A stretch of 64,000 nt of DNA from Candidatus Rokuibacteriota bacterium (GCA_016184365.1 JACPCW010000076.1:1-64000), one strand, 5' to 3'. Numbered from the stretch's first letter, positions 1-8,772 are shown. Notes: a model not told the origin generated them from the letters alone. Translations and numbers: made by a program.

Positions 1-890
1 ACGTTCCACGCGACCTGCTCGAGCGTTTCGACGATGCGGCGGCGCTCGAGCGTGGCGATCGTCTCTTCCATCGGCACGTCGGCGTCGGATTCGTCGTCGA
101 CGGCGGGCGTCGATGCCACGCTCAGCCCGAGCATGGCGGCGGTGATGTCCGGCGTGTCCGACAGCAACGCGACACGCTCCATGACGTTGCCGAGCTCGCG
201 GATGTTTCCGGGCCACGCGTACGCGACGAGCGCCGCGCGCGCCTCGCCGGTCAGGCGTCGCTCGGGCAGGTCGTATTCCCGGCGCGCCAGCTCGAGGAAG
301 TGCTCCGCCAGCAGCAGGATGTCCTCGCGGCGTTCACGTAGCGGCGGAACGTGGAGCCTCAGCACGGCCAGCCGGTGATAGAGGTCTTCGCGGAAGAGCC
401 CGCTTCGCACGGCAGCCGCGAGATCGACGTTCGTGGCCGCGACGATCCAGACGTCGATCGCTTCGCGGTCGGTGCGTCCGAGCGCGCGGACCCAGCGCTC
501 TTCGATGGCGGTGAGCAGCTTCACCTGGACGCCGGCGGGCACGCGGCTGATCTCGTCGAGGAACAGGACGCCGCGGTGCGCGGACTGGAACAGGCCTCGC
601 TTCGATCGGCGGGCATCGGTGAACGCGCCGCGCTCGAATCCGAAGAGCTCCGATTCGAGGAGCGTTTCCGGGATCGCCGCGCAGTTCACCGGCATGAACG
701 GGCCGTCGGCTCGCGGTCCCGCGCGGTGGATGAGACGCGCGACCAGGCCCTTGCCGGTGCCCGTCTCGCCGTCCACGAGGATCGGCGGGAAATGCCCGCC
801 CGCATGGCGCCGCTGGAAGAGCCGCTCGATCTTCGTCCGAAGCTCTTCGGCGGCCGCGCTCGTTCCGATCAGGTCGATCAGCGGGTCCAT
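1..890 (-). CDS. sigma-54-dependent transcriptional activator (AAA+), 3' end beyond window
   Basis: Encodes about 296 residues of a bacterial enhancer-binding protein, which uses ATP to open sigma-54 promoter complexes. Visible are Walker A GETGTGKG (near residue 41), the ESELFGFERGAFTDA loop, Walker B GVLFLDEIS, the sensor run VAATN and the start of a Fis-type region (AYAWPGNIRELGN). The C-terminal helix-turn-helix lies beyond position 1. The start ATG at 890 is fixed by an in-frame TAA five codons upstream, so there is no N-terminal receiver or GAF domain and the AAA+ domain begins almost at once. The sigma-54-contacting loop reads GAFTDA instead of GAFTGA. It is divergent from an operon with a perfect -24/-12 promoter, its likely target (inference). 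Confidence 0.92.
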   Translation of the reverse strand, partial: MDPLIDLIGTSAAAEELRTKIERLFQRRHAGGHFPPILVDGETGTGKGLVARLIHRAGPRADGPFMPVNCAAIPETLLESELFGFERGAFTDARRSKRGLFQSAHRGVLFLDEISRVPAGVQVKLLTAIEERWVRALGRTDREAIDVWIVAATNVDLAAAVRSGLFREDLYHRLAVLRLHVPPLRERREDILLLAEHFLELARREYDLPERRLTGEARAALVAYAWPGNIRELGNVMERVALLSDTPDITAAMLGLSVASTPAVDDESDADVPMEETIATLERRRIVETLEQVAWN

Positions 891-1228
891 GCGAGGGCCC
901 GATTATGCGTCCCGCCCACCGCTCGCTGGTGACTTTCCACCACCGCATCCCCCTCGTGCCCGGCCGAAGCGGCCGGATTTCGGCGAGTTCCGAAACGTGG
1001 AGATCGTGACGAGCAAGGGCAGCGCCACGTCCGCGACGTCGTGAGTCGCTCGGCCGTTCGACCGGCGGTGAATCCGCACCGACGGCCACCGGTACCGCCG
1101 GCGCCACCGCCTCGTAACCTCGCGAATTCGCACGTTCCACGGCGTGGCACCGCGGTTGCCGTACATGCGGCCGCGACCGCAGACGGTTCACGCGGAAGCC
1201 AACGACCGGACGAGAGAGGAGACCATCG
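891..1228. other. 338-bp divergent intergenic region
   Basis: No convincing coding sequence. It separates the sigma-54 activator from the lipoprotein operon and holds the sigma-54 promoter at 1145-1159. A short inverted repeat (TGGTG and CACCA, 6 bp apart, near 926-942) and other imperfect dyads could be enhancer sites for the activator, but none is clearly repeated. Confidence 0.6.
1145..1159 (+). promoter_or_regulatory. sigma-54 (-24/-12) promoter
   Basis: TGGCAC, 5 bp, TTGC: an exact match to the conserved sigma-54 core with the required spacing. Transcription would start near 1171, giving a leader of about 58 nt before the lipoprotein ATG at 1229. The divergent neighbour is a sigma-54 activator, which strongly supports the call. 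Confidence 0.85.
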
Positions 1229-2056
1229 ATGAACTGGCTTCGAACCCGCGTCATCGCTGTCCTGCTGATCCCTGCCTTCGTCGCATGCGCCACGCCCGAG
1301 GGTGGAGTCGGCCTGCAGACGTTCGGCCGCGGCGTGATGAACCTCGTGCTCGCTCCGCTCATGATCGTGTCCGGCATCGTGCAGGGACTCGCATTCCTGC
1401 CGTACACGATCGGCGTCGGTCTGAAGGAGCTGAACGAGGCCCTGCTCCGGGCCGATGCGGTGCCCCTCGACGACTCGTACAAGGCGGCGTTCCAGACGTC
1501 GATGAACGACCCGAAGGTCGATCAGCAGACCGGCGAGATCCAGGGGCACGAGGGTCTGTATGGACGCTACAAGCCCGAAGCGATGTTCGAGGTGAACCGC
1601 GCGTTCCATCGGCTGCTCGTGTCACAGGGCATGCCGGAGGCCAAGACGCGGCACTACGTGCTCGGCGGCAACTACCAGTACGCGTGGACGCGGAACGAAA
1701 TCCTGCTCGCGGTCATGTACCGGCATCCCGGCCCGCAGCCGTTCCGCACGTCGTCGAAGGCGACCGGCATCCTCACGACGTTCCGTCCCGATCAGCGCGC
1801 CTGGCACGAGCCATACGAGCGGGACGCCGGCGGGCAGGTGATCGACGAGGTCATCGACTGGGCGGCGCTCGAGTACAAGGTGCTCCGGCACGACAAGGTC
1901 GTCGCCACGCTGCTGGTCCTGGCCGCCGAAGCGGTCAAGGCCGACAAGCGCGCGCACGACTACTGGCCGACGGAGCGCCGATGGCGTGCGGGAGAGACGA
2001 CGGCGATCCGCCACGAGTCGCTCGACAAAGTGAAGCGCGCGCTGCCGACGTCGTAG
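1229..2056 (+). CDS. predicted lipoprotein of unknown function
   Basis: 275 residues. The N-terminus has basic residues, a hydrophobic stretch and a lipobox ending FVAC (Cys20), so it should be lipidated and membrane-anchored. A second hydrophobic stretch follows at about residues 35-65 (VMNLVLAPLMIVSGIVQGLA), giving a possible membrane hairpin. The rest is soluble and mixed alpha/beta, with no motif I can name. A GAGAGGAG ribosome binding site precedes the ATG. It is the first gene after the sigma-54 promoter, and the radical SAM gene follows after 15 bp, so it probably works with that enzyme and the acyl carrier protein downstream. I do not recognise the family. Confidence 0.85.
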   Translation: MNWLRTRVIAVLLIPAFVACATPEGGVGLQTFGRGVMNLVLAPLMIVSGIVQGLAFLPYTIGVGLKELNEALLRADAVPLDDSYKAAFQTSMNDPKVDQQTGEIQGHEGLYGRYKPEAMFEVNRAFHRLLVSQGMPEAKTRHYVLGGNYQYAWTRNEILLAVMYRHPGPQPFRTSSKATGILTTFRPDQRAWHEPYERDAGGQVIDEVIDWAALEYKVLRHDKVVATLLVLAAEAVKADKRAHDYWPTERRWRAGETTAIRHESLDKVKRALPTS

Positions 2057-2071
2057 TGAAGGAGAACCCCC

Positions 2072-3406
2072 ATGAGAGTTGGCCTGATCGCCGTCAGCGG
2101 CGTGCGCGTGGTGAACGAGCGGCTCGTGCGGCTCGGTGTGACGCTCCCGGGCTTCGTCGAGCGCGCTCGCGTCATCGCCAGCATGCCGTCGCTCGGTCTG
2201 CTGACGCTCGCGGCCGTCACGCCGCCGGAATACGACGTCAGCTACGTCGAGTGTCCCGAGCTCGACGCGGACGCGCTTGCGAGCCGCGACTTCGACATCG
2301 TCGCGGTCAGCTCCTTCACGGCGAAGGCGGACGTCATGTACGCGATCGCGGATTTCTATCGCGCTCGCGGCACGACGGTCGTCCTCGGCGGGCTCCACTG
2401 TACGCTCCTGCCCGACGAAGCGGCGACCCACGCGGACGCCGTCGTCGTCGGCGAGGGCGAGCTGCTCTGGCCGCGCGTCCTCGACGACTGGCGAGCGGGA
2501 CGCCTCCAGCGCGTGTACCGGAACGGGTCCTTTCAGGACGTCGCGCTCGGTGACCGTCCGGTGCCGCGCTACGACCTGCTCGATCCGGCCGCATACAACC
2601 GGTTCCCGATCCAGACGAGCCGCGGGTGTCCGCTCGACTGCGAGTTCTGCGCGGCCTCGAAGATCTTCGGCGGCTACAAGCGCAAGCCGATCGAGCAGGT
2701 CGCCCGCGAGCTCGCCGCCATCGCCACGGTCGCGAAGCATCCGTTCGTCGAGCTCGCCGACGACAACACGTTCGTCGAGAAGCGCTGGTCGCGCCAGCTC
2801 GTCGCGACGCTCGCGGCGGCGCAGGTGCACTGGTTTACCGAGACCGACGTGTCGGTGGCGGAGGGCCCGTCGCTCCTCGACGCGCTGGCCGACAGCGGGT
2901 GCCGGCAGGTCCTGATCGGCTTCGAGTCACCGGATCGCGAATCGCTCGCGGGAATCGAGGCGCACGACTGGAAGGCGCGCCAGCACGGCCGCTACCTCCG
3001 GGCGATCGACGAGGTCCAGCGTCGCGGCGTCAGCGTGAACGGCTGCTTCATCCTCGGGCTCGACCAGCATACGCCCGACGTCTTTTCCGCCGTCGAGCGG
3101 TTCGTGAAAGCGAGCGGCCTCATGGAAGTGCAGGTCACCGTGCTGACGCCGTTCCCCGGAACCGCGCTCTACCGGCGGCTGCGCGCCGAAGGGCGCCTGC
3201 TGCGCGAGCAGTACTGGGACCGCTGCACGCTGTTCGACGTGAACTACCGGCCGAAGCGCATGAGCGTCGAGGACCTCGAGCAGGGGCTCGAGTACCTGAT
3301 GGGCGCGCTCTACACGGCGCAGGAAGTCGAGCGCCGGCGCCGGCTCTATCTCGACGCGGTGCTCGACAAACGGAGGAATCGGTCATGCACGGTGCCCGCA
3401 ACGTAA
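2072..3406 (+). CDS. B12-binding domain radical SAM protein
   Basis: 444 residues. The N-terminal ~140 residues resemble a cobalamin-binding Rossmann domain (FDIVAVSSFTAKAD, VVLGGLHCTLLPDEAATHAD, VVGEGE). The radical SAM core follows, with the 4Fe-4S motif CPLDCEFC (C-x3-C-x2-C) at about residue 188, then the barrel and LTPFPGTALYRRL. B12-dependent members methylate or rearrange unactivated carbons; others use only the fold. The canonical B12-coordinating DxHxxG is not evident, so cobalamin use is uncertain. Its operon contains a lipoprotein, an acyl carrier protein and a ketosynthase, pointing to modification of a lipid or carrier-bound acyl chain (inference). AAGGAG lies ahead of the ATG. 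Confidence 0.88.
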   Translation: MRVGLIAVSGVRVVNERLVRLGVTLPGFVERARVIASMPSLGLLTLAAVTPPEYDVSYVECPELDADALASRDFDIVAVSSFTAKADVMYAIADFYRARGTTVVLGGLHCTLLPDEAATHADAVVVGEGELLWPRVLDDWRAGRLQRVYRNGSFQDVALGDRPVPRYDLLDPAAYNRFPIQTSRGCPLDCEFCAASKIFGGYKRKPIEQVARELAAIATVAKHPFVELADDNTFVEKRWSRQLVATLAAAQVHWFTETDVSVAEGPSLLDALADSGCRQVLIGFESPDRESLAGIEAHDWKARQHGRYLRAIDEVQRRGVSVNGCFILGLDQHTPDVFSAVERFVKASGLMEVQVTVLTPFPGTALYRRLRAEGRLLREQYWDRCTLFDVNYRPKRMSVEDLEQGLEYLMGALYTAQEVERRRRLYLDAVLDKRRNRSCTVPAT

Positions 3407-3912
3407 GAGGTGGACTCGTTCTGCTGTTCTTCGGCGTCGCCGGCGGACTCGTCATGGGCCTGTACGCGTTCGAGCCCATGGTGGCGCCGCCGGCGGGGCT
3501 CGCGCGGTACGACGATCTGCCGCGCCGTCTCGTCCGGCTGGCGCACATCGCGGCGGTGATGCTGCCACTGCTCAACATCGCGCTCGGCGCGTGGCTCGAC
3601 CGGCTCGTGCTCTCGCCAGGGCTCGCCGAGACGGCCAGCCGTCTGCTGCTTGCCGGCGCGGTCGGCTTGCCCTCGACGCTCATGCTGCAGGCGTTCGTGC
3701 CGGTGGCGGGGCGCTGGCATCTCTCCGCGATCCCCGCCGTCGCGTTCGTCGTCGGCCTGGCCATCGTCGCGCTCGGCGCGTGGCGTACCGATCTCACACC
3801 CGGAGGTGTCCATGCTCGCCCAGGCATCGGTCGAACGGACGGTGACGCAGATCGTCGCGACGCACTTCAAGACCTCACCGGACACCCTGCGTCTCGACAC
3901 GCGGCTTCGTGA
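3385..3912 (+). CDS. small polytopic membrane protein
   Basis: 175 residues. The ATG at 3385 follows a CGGAGGA ribosome binding site and lies inside the end of the radical SAM gene (22-bp overlap). Four hydrophobic segments are visible at about residues 10-28, 50-70, 80-105 and 112-130. The last ~35 residues are polar and are read from DNA that also encodes the start of the acyl carrier protein in another frame (101-bp overlap), so the true functional end may be near residue 143. No family recognised; by position it may anchor the acyl-transfer enzymes to the membrane (inference). Confidence 0.7.
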   Translation: MHGARNVRGGLVLLFFGVAGGLVMGLYAFEPMVAPPAGLARYDDLPRRLVRLAHIAAVMLPLLNIALGAWLDRLVLSPGLAETASRLLLAGAVGLPSTLMLQAFVPVAGRWHLSAIPAVAFVVGLAIVALGAWRTDLTPGGVHARPGIGRTDGDADRRDALQDLTGHPASRHAAS

Positions 3913-4057
3913 AGATCTCGGCGGCGACTCGCTCGATCTGGTCGAGCTCGTCTTCGATCTCGAGCAGTCGCTCGACGTCACCGTCGCCGAAGGCGCCGTC
4001 GCGGACCTCGAGACGCTCGGTGACGCCGTCCGCTACATGCAGACGCTGAGCCGATGA
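3812..4057 (+). CDS. acyl carrier protein
   Basis: 81 residues, the usual size of a free acyl carrier protein. The phosphopantetheine site is GGDSLDLVEL, with the attachment serine at about residue 38, followed by the acidic helix typical of the fold. The ATG at 3812 is chosen because CGGAGGT lies 5 bp upstream and the frame then matches the family from residue 1; longer in-frame extensions are membrane-protein shadow. The ketosynthase ATG overlaps its stop (ATGA), so the two are translationally coupled. A second, pathway-specific ACP distinct from the fatty-acid ACP is likely; no fatty-acid genes surround it. Confidence 0.92.
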   Translation: MLAQASVERTVTQIVATHFKTSPDTLRLDTRLREDLGGDSLDLVELVFDLEQSLDVTVAEGAVADLETLGDAVRYMQTLSR

Positions 4058-5129
4058 GTTCCTCCCGCGTCGCCGTCACCGGCCTCGGCGCGGTGACGCC
4101 GGCCGGGCACGACGTCCGGTCCACGTGGGAGGCGCTCACGCAGGGCCGCAGCGCCGTGCAGTGGTCGCCGCGGCTCGAGGCGGCCGGGACGCGGGTGCGC
4201 ATCGCTGCCGAGGTGCGCGACTTCGACGGCGCGGGCGTCCGCTCGCGGCAGCCGATCGGCCGGCTGGGACGGAGTGCGCAGTTCGCCCTCGCCGCCGGTC
4301 TCGAGGCGTGGCGCGATGCCGGGCTCGACTCCGCGGCGCTGGACCTCGACCGGTGCGGCGCCATTCTCGGCAGCGGGTTCGGCGACGCGGCGGAAACGTT
4401 CCGCGAGACCGGCAACTACCTGCGCGGCGGGGCGCGGGCGGTGCGGCCGACGTACATCGTGCGCGCCATGGCGAACGCCGTGACCGTGCACGTGAGCCTC
4501 GAGCTCGGCTTGCGCGGACCGACCTTCACGACGAGCTCGGCCTGCGCGTCGATCGGCTCCGCGACGGGTTCGTGCTCGGCGAGGGCGCGGGCGTCGTCGT
4601 ACTCGAGCGATGGGACCACGCCGTGCAGCGCGGCGCGCGGATCTACGCGGAGCTCGCGGGTGTCGGCCTCACGAGCGAGGCCCATCACGTGACCGCGCCG
4701 GATCCGACGGGCAGCGGCGCGCGCCGTGCGATGACGCTCGCGCTGCGTGAGGCGGGCGTGGCGCCGGGCGAGGTCGGCTACGTCAACGCGCACGGCACGT
4801 CGACACGTCTGAACGATGCGATGGAGACGCGCGCGCTGCACGACGTCTTCGGCGCCCACGCGCCGTCGATCCCGGTCAGCTCGACGAAGTCGACGATCGG
4901 CCATCTCGTCGGCGCGTCGGGCGCGGTGGGCTTGATCGCGGCGGTGCTGACGCTCCGCGACGGCGTCGCGCATCCGACGATCAACTACGAGGAGCCAGAC
5001 CCGGCGTGCGACCTCGACTACGTGCCGAACGAGGCGCGGAAGATCGACGCGACGGTCGCACTGGTGAACGCGTTCGCGTTCGGCGGCGCCTGCGTGACGC
5101 TCGTCGTGCGCACGCCGGTCCCGTCCTAG
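4054..5129 (+). pseudogene. beta-ketoacyl-ACP synthase II-type gene with internal deletion and frameshift
   Basis: Frame 1 (4054 to about 4555) encodes the N-terminal half of a FabF-like condensing enzyme up to the active-site region TTSSACAS. The C-terminal half resumes in another frame at RDGFVLGEGAG (about 4560) and runs to the TAG at 5127-5129, with both histidine motifs (NAHGTST, STKSTIGHLVGA). The active-site Cys codon (4543) and first His codon (4791) are about 83 codons apart; E. coli FabF has about 140 between C163 and H303. Roughly 57 codons are therefore missing at the junction together with the frame change. Either the gene is dead or the assembly collapsed a short repeat; the rest is well conserved, so the lesion is recent. 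Confidence 0.85.
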
Positions 5130-6178
5130 CGCGAGCTCGTCGCCGCCTTCGGGTTCGCGTCGACCGAGACGCGCTCGAGCACCGCGAGGCTGTCGAGCAG
5201 CTTGCCGCCGCCGAGCGCGGTCGCGCTGAGCGGCTCCGGCGCCAGCGTGACCGGCAACCCGGTCTCGCGGTGCAGGAGATCGGCCAGGCCCGGCAGCAGC
5301 GCGCCACCGCCGGCCATCACGATACCGTTCTCGACGATGTCGCCCGCGAGCTCGGGCGGCGTCTGCTCGAGGGACGTGCGCACGGCTTCGACGATCGCCA
5401 CGACCGAGTCGCGCAGCGCCTCGCCCACCTCGTCGTCCGTGACGTGCACGGTCTTCGGCAGGCCGTCGATGACGTCGCGGCCCTTCACGGCGAGCGAGCG
5501 CCCGCGCGTGACCGGGAACGCCGAGCCCAGCGCGAGCTTGATCGCCTCCGCCTGCCGCGCGCCGATCAGCAGATTGTGGTGCTTGCGCGCCCACGCGACG
5601 ATCGAGTCGTCCATCTCGTCGCCGCCGGCGCGGACCGACTCGCAGTGGACGATGCCGGAGAGCGAGAGCAGCGCGACTTCCGTCGTGCCGCCGCCCACCG
5701 TCACGATCATGCGACCGCCCGCTTCCTGAATGGGCAGGCCGGCGCCGAGCGCGGCGGCGAACGTCGCCGACACCAGGTACGTCTCGCGCGCGCCGGCGTG
5801 CATCGCCAGATCGCGCACGGCGCGCCGCTCGACCGGCGTGCTGTCGGACGGCACGGTGATGATGACGCGCGGCCGGCGCGCGCGCGACCACGCCGACGTG
5901 GTGCGCCGGAGGAAGTCGTCGAGCATGAGCTGCGCGAGGTCCGGCTCGGCGATCACGCCGTGCTTGAGCGGGCGTGTCACCTGCACGGCGCCCGGCTCGC
6001 GTCCGAGCATGGCCTTGGCGGTCTGGCCCGTGGCGAGCAGCGCCTTGTCGCGGATGGCGACGACGGACGGCTCGTCGAGCACGATGCCCTGACCGCGCGC
6101 GAAGACGACCGTGTTCGACGTTCCGAGATCGACCGCGAGGTCGGTCGCGAAGAACCGGCTGACCAGCGTTCCCAGCAT
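5126..6178 (-). CDS. mreB: rod-shape-determining actin homologue MreB
   Basis: 350 residues, typical MreB length. MreB forms membrane-bound filaments that organise the cell-wall elongation complex. Signatures are phosphate-1 AVDLGTSNTVVF near the N-terminus, the nucleotide-binding GGGTTEVALLSLSG and the adenosine motif NGIVMAGGGALLPGL. AGGAG lies 5 bp before the ATG at 6178, preferred over the GTG at 6184. No mreC, mreD or rodA follows, so this may be a second, free-standing copy. It converges with the ketosynthase, their stop codons overlapping by a few bases. Confidence 0.93.
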   Translation of the reverse strand: MLGTLVSRFFATDLAVDLGTSNTVVFARGQGIVLDEPSVVAIRDKALLATGQTAKAMLGREPGAVQVTRPLKHGVIAEPDLAQLMLDDFLRRTTSAWSRARRPRVIITVPSDSTPVERRAVRDLAMHAGARETYLVSATFAAALGAGLPIQEAGGRMIVTVGGGTTEVALLSLSGIVHCESVRAGGDEMDDSIVAWARKHHNLLIGARQAEAIKLALGSAFPVTRGRSLAVKGRDVIDGLPKTVHVTDDEVGEALRDSVVAIVEAVRTSLEQTPPELAGDIVENGIVMAGGGALLPGLADLLHRETGLPVTLAPEPLSATALGGGKLLDSLAVLERVSVDANPKAATSSR

Positions 6179-6355
6179 GACCACTCCTGTGCGCGACTTG
6201 ACTGCCCGGCGGCAGGTCGAGGCAAGTCAGCAAGCGGCGGGCCAGACGGCCCGATGACGTCCGGACGGTGTGGATGCGGGTTCCCGGGGCCTCTCCCGGC
6301 GGGGTCTGTCGGCGATCGGACAGTCGGCGTCAGCCGACGGACCATGACCGCAGTG

Positions 6356-6361
6356 TATATT
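6356..6361 (+). promoter_or_regulatory. putative -10 element for a leaderless transcript
   Basis: TATATT at 6356-6361, 8 bp before the ATG at 6370, stands out in GC-rich DNA. The expected start of transcription coincides with the start codon and no ribosome binding site is present, as in leaderless mRNAs. An inverted repeat (GTCGGC, 4 bp, GCCGAC) lies about 20-35 bp upstream and could be an operator. No clear -35 box. Confidence 0.45.
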
Positions 6362-6369
6362 CCTCCGCG

Positions 6370-8772
6370 ATGGGCGCGAAATACTTCGGGGCCTCGGTGA
6401 AGCGACGCGAAGATCCGAGGTTCCTGCGCGGTGAGGCGCGCTACGTCGACGACGTGACCCTGCCCGGGCTCGTCCACGCGGCGTTCCTGCGCTCGCCGCA
6501 CGCGCACGCCCGCATCACGGCGATTCGGACCGACGCGGCGGCGCGCATGCGCGGCGTCGTCCGCGTGTTCACGTTCCGCGAGCTCGAGCGCTGGATGAAG
6601 CCGCTGCCGCTCTTCGGCGCCGTGCCGCCCGGCCTCGGCGCGCGCGTCGCGATGGACGTCCGCCAGGCCCAGCAGTTCGCGCTCACGCGCGACCGCGCAC
6701 GCTACGTCGGCGAGATCGTCGCGATGGTCGTCGCGGACACGCGGGCGGCCGCGGAAGATGCCGCCGAGCGGATCGAGGTGGAGTGGGAGCCTCTCCCGCC
6801 AGTTGTCGACATGCGCGCCGGCGCTGACCCGGCCGCGCCCCTCGTGCACGACGACTGGGGCACGAACGTCGCGGTCGCGTTCACGCATGGCATCGGCGAT
6901 GCCGATGCCGCGATCCGCGGCGCCGACGTCGTCATGCGGGAGACGTTCCACATCCAGCGCTACGTCGGCATGCCGCTCGAAGGCCGCGGCGTCGTCGCGT
7001 CGTGGGACCGCCGCGACGGATCGCTCACGACGTGGAACTCGACCCAGGTGTCGCACTTCGTGCAGCAGGGTCTCGCGGTCGCGCTGGACCTGCCGCTGCA
7101 CAGGATCCGTGTCATCGCGCCGGACCTCGGTGGCGGGTTTGGCACCAAGGCATCGGGCTATCCGGAAGACGCCCTCGTGCCGATCGCCGCCGTCGCGCTC
7201 AACCGGCCGGTGAAGTGGATCGAGGACCGGCGCGAGCACATGATGGGCTCCGCGCACGCGCGCCACCAGGCGCACGAGATCGAGCTCGCGGCCATGCGCG
7301 ACGGCACGATCGTCGGCCTGCGCGATCGCATCTGGCTCGATCTCGGCGCGTACAACGTGTGGGGCGTCGTCCTGCCGTACAACACCGTCGCGCATCTCAT
7401 CGGCCCGCATCGCATCCGCAACATGCACGTCGACGTGAAAGCCGTCGTGACGCACAAGACGCCGAACGCGCCGTATCGCGGCGCCGGCCGGCCCGAGACG
7501 GTGTTCGCGATGGACCGCGCCGTCGACTGCCTCGCGCGGCAGCTCGGCATGGATCCCGCCGACCTCCGGCGGCGCAACTACATCCGCGCCGACGAGCTGC
7601 CGTACGACTTCGGCATGCCGTATCGCGACGGCAACCCGCTCGTCTACGACACCGGCGACTTTCCCGCCGCGCTCGAAGCGGCGCTCGAAGCCGCGGGCTA
7701 CGCCGAGTTCCGTCGCGAGCAGGGCACGCTGCGCGCGCGGGGTGTCTATCGTGGCATAGGAATCTCCGGGTACGTCGAGGGCACCGCGATCGGGCCCTAC
7801 GAAGGCGCGACGGTGAAGCTCGACCTCTCCGGGCGCGTGCTCGTCGCCACCGGCGCCGTCAATTCCGGGCAGGGACACGAGACGAGCTTCGCCCAGGTCG
7901 CGGCCGACGCGCTCGGCGTGCCGATCGAGTGGATCACCGTGATCGGCGGCGACACCGCCGCTATCCCGTTCGGCACCGGCACCTATGCGAGCCGCAGCGC
8001 CGTCACCGCCGGAAGCTCGATCGTCGACGCCGCGGCGCAGGTGAAAGACAAGCTCGTGCGTGCGGCCGCGACGCTGCTGGAGGCCGCGCCCGCCGACGTG
8101 GTCATCGAAGACGGCCAGGTCTCCGTGCGCGGCGCGCCGGCTTCGGCGGTGCCGCTGTCACGCGTCATCCAGGCGTCGATCCCGACGTTCGCGAAACCCG
8201 GCGTCGCCTCGCCGGACTTCGAAGCGAGCGCCTACCACCACGTGCCGACGGTGACGTATGCGAGCGCGGTGCACATCGCCGAGGTCGAGGTCGACGTCGG
8301 CACCGGGCACGTGAAGCTCCAGCGGTATGTCGTCGCGCACGACTGCGGCCGGGTGATCAATCCGATCATCGTCGAAGGGCAGGTGCACGGCGGCGTGGCC
8401 CAGGGCGTCGGCGGCGCGCTGTTCGAGGAGATGGTGTACGACGAGCAGGGCCAGCTGCTGACCGGCACGTTCATGGATTACCTCGTGCCCACGTCGGCCG
8501 AGCTGCCGCCCATCGAGACGGTGCATCTCGAGTACCCGTCGCCGCGCAACCCGCTCGGCGTGAAGGGGCTCGGCGAGGGCGGCGCGATCTCGCCGCCCGC
8601 GGCGATCGCCAATGCCGTCGAGGATGCGCTGGCGCCGTTCGGCGTGCGCGTGACGGCCACGCCGCTGCATCCGTCGCGCGTGCTCGAGCTGATCGAGGAA
8701 GCACGCAGCCGGAAACTGCCGGGAACCAGCCCACCCACGCCGGTTGCGGGCGCGCGGACCCCGTTACCGTGA
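6370..8772 (+). CDS. xanthine dehydrogenase family protein, molybdopterin-binding (large) subunit
   Basis: 800 residues, the usual size of the large subunit of CO dehydrogenase/xanthine oxidase-family molybdenum hydroxylases. It starts AKYFGASVKRREDPRFLRG and carries the molybdopterin-binding LGGGFGTK and the active-site loop PYRGAGRPE, which is the form-II (AYRGAGR) type and not the AYRCSFR of true aerobic CO dehydrogenase. The C-terminal GVKGLGEGGAI with its conserved glutamate is present. The substrate is therefore probably an aldehyde, heterocycle or other small organic rather than proven CO. The FAD and 2Fe-2S subunits follow with 4-bp overlaps, so the three are co-translated. No XdhC or CoxD-type maturation gene is nearby. 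Confidence 0.93.
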   Translation: MGAKYFGASVKRREDPRFLRGEARYVDDVTLPGLVHAAFLRSPHAHARITAIRTDAAARMRGVVRVFTFRELERWMKPLPLFGAVPPGLGARVAMDVRQAQQFALTRDRARYVGEIVAMVVADTRAAAEDAAERIEVEWEPLPPVVDMRAGADPAAPLVHDDWGTNVAVAFTHGIGDADAAIRGADVVMRETFHIQRYVGMPLEGRGVVASWDRRDGSLTTWNSTQVSHFVQQGLAVALDLPLHRIRVIAPDLGGGFGTKASGYPEDALVPIAAVALNRPVKWIEDRREHMMGSAHARHQAHEIELAAMRDGTIVGLRDRIWLDLGAYNVWGVVLPYNTVAHLIGPHRIRNMHVDVKAVVTHKTPNAPYRGAGRPETVFAMDRAVDCLARQLGMDPADLRRRNYIRADELPYDFGMPYRDGNPLVYDTGDFPAALEAALEAAGYAEFRREQGTLRARGVYRGIGISGYVEGTAIGPYEGATVKLDLSGRVLVATGAVNSGQGHETSFAQVAADALGVPIEWITVIGGDTAAIPFGTGTYASRSAVTAGSSIVDAAAQVKDKLVRAAATLLEAAPADVVIEDGQVSVRGAPASAVPLSRVIQASIPTFAKPGVASPDFEASAYHHVPTVTYASAVHIAEVEVDVGTGHVKLQRYVVAHDCGRVINPIIVEGQVHGGVAQGVGGALFEEMVYDEQGQLLTGTFMDYLVPTSAELPPIETVHLEYPSPRNPLGVKGLGEGGAISPPAAIANAVEDALAPFGVRVTATPLHPSRVLELIEEARSRKLPGTSPPTPVAGARTPLP

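Noticed and set aside
3397-3440. Terminator between the radical SAM gene and the membrane protein gene
   Set aside because: The genes overlap and no inverted repeat is present.
4125-5129. Two separate ketosynthase genes
   Set aside because: The pieces are complementary halves of one enzyme with a single set of catalytic residues.
6370-8772. True aerobic CO dehydrogenase (CoxL form I)
   Set aside because: The active-site loop is PYRGAGR rather than AYRCSFR.
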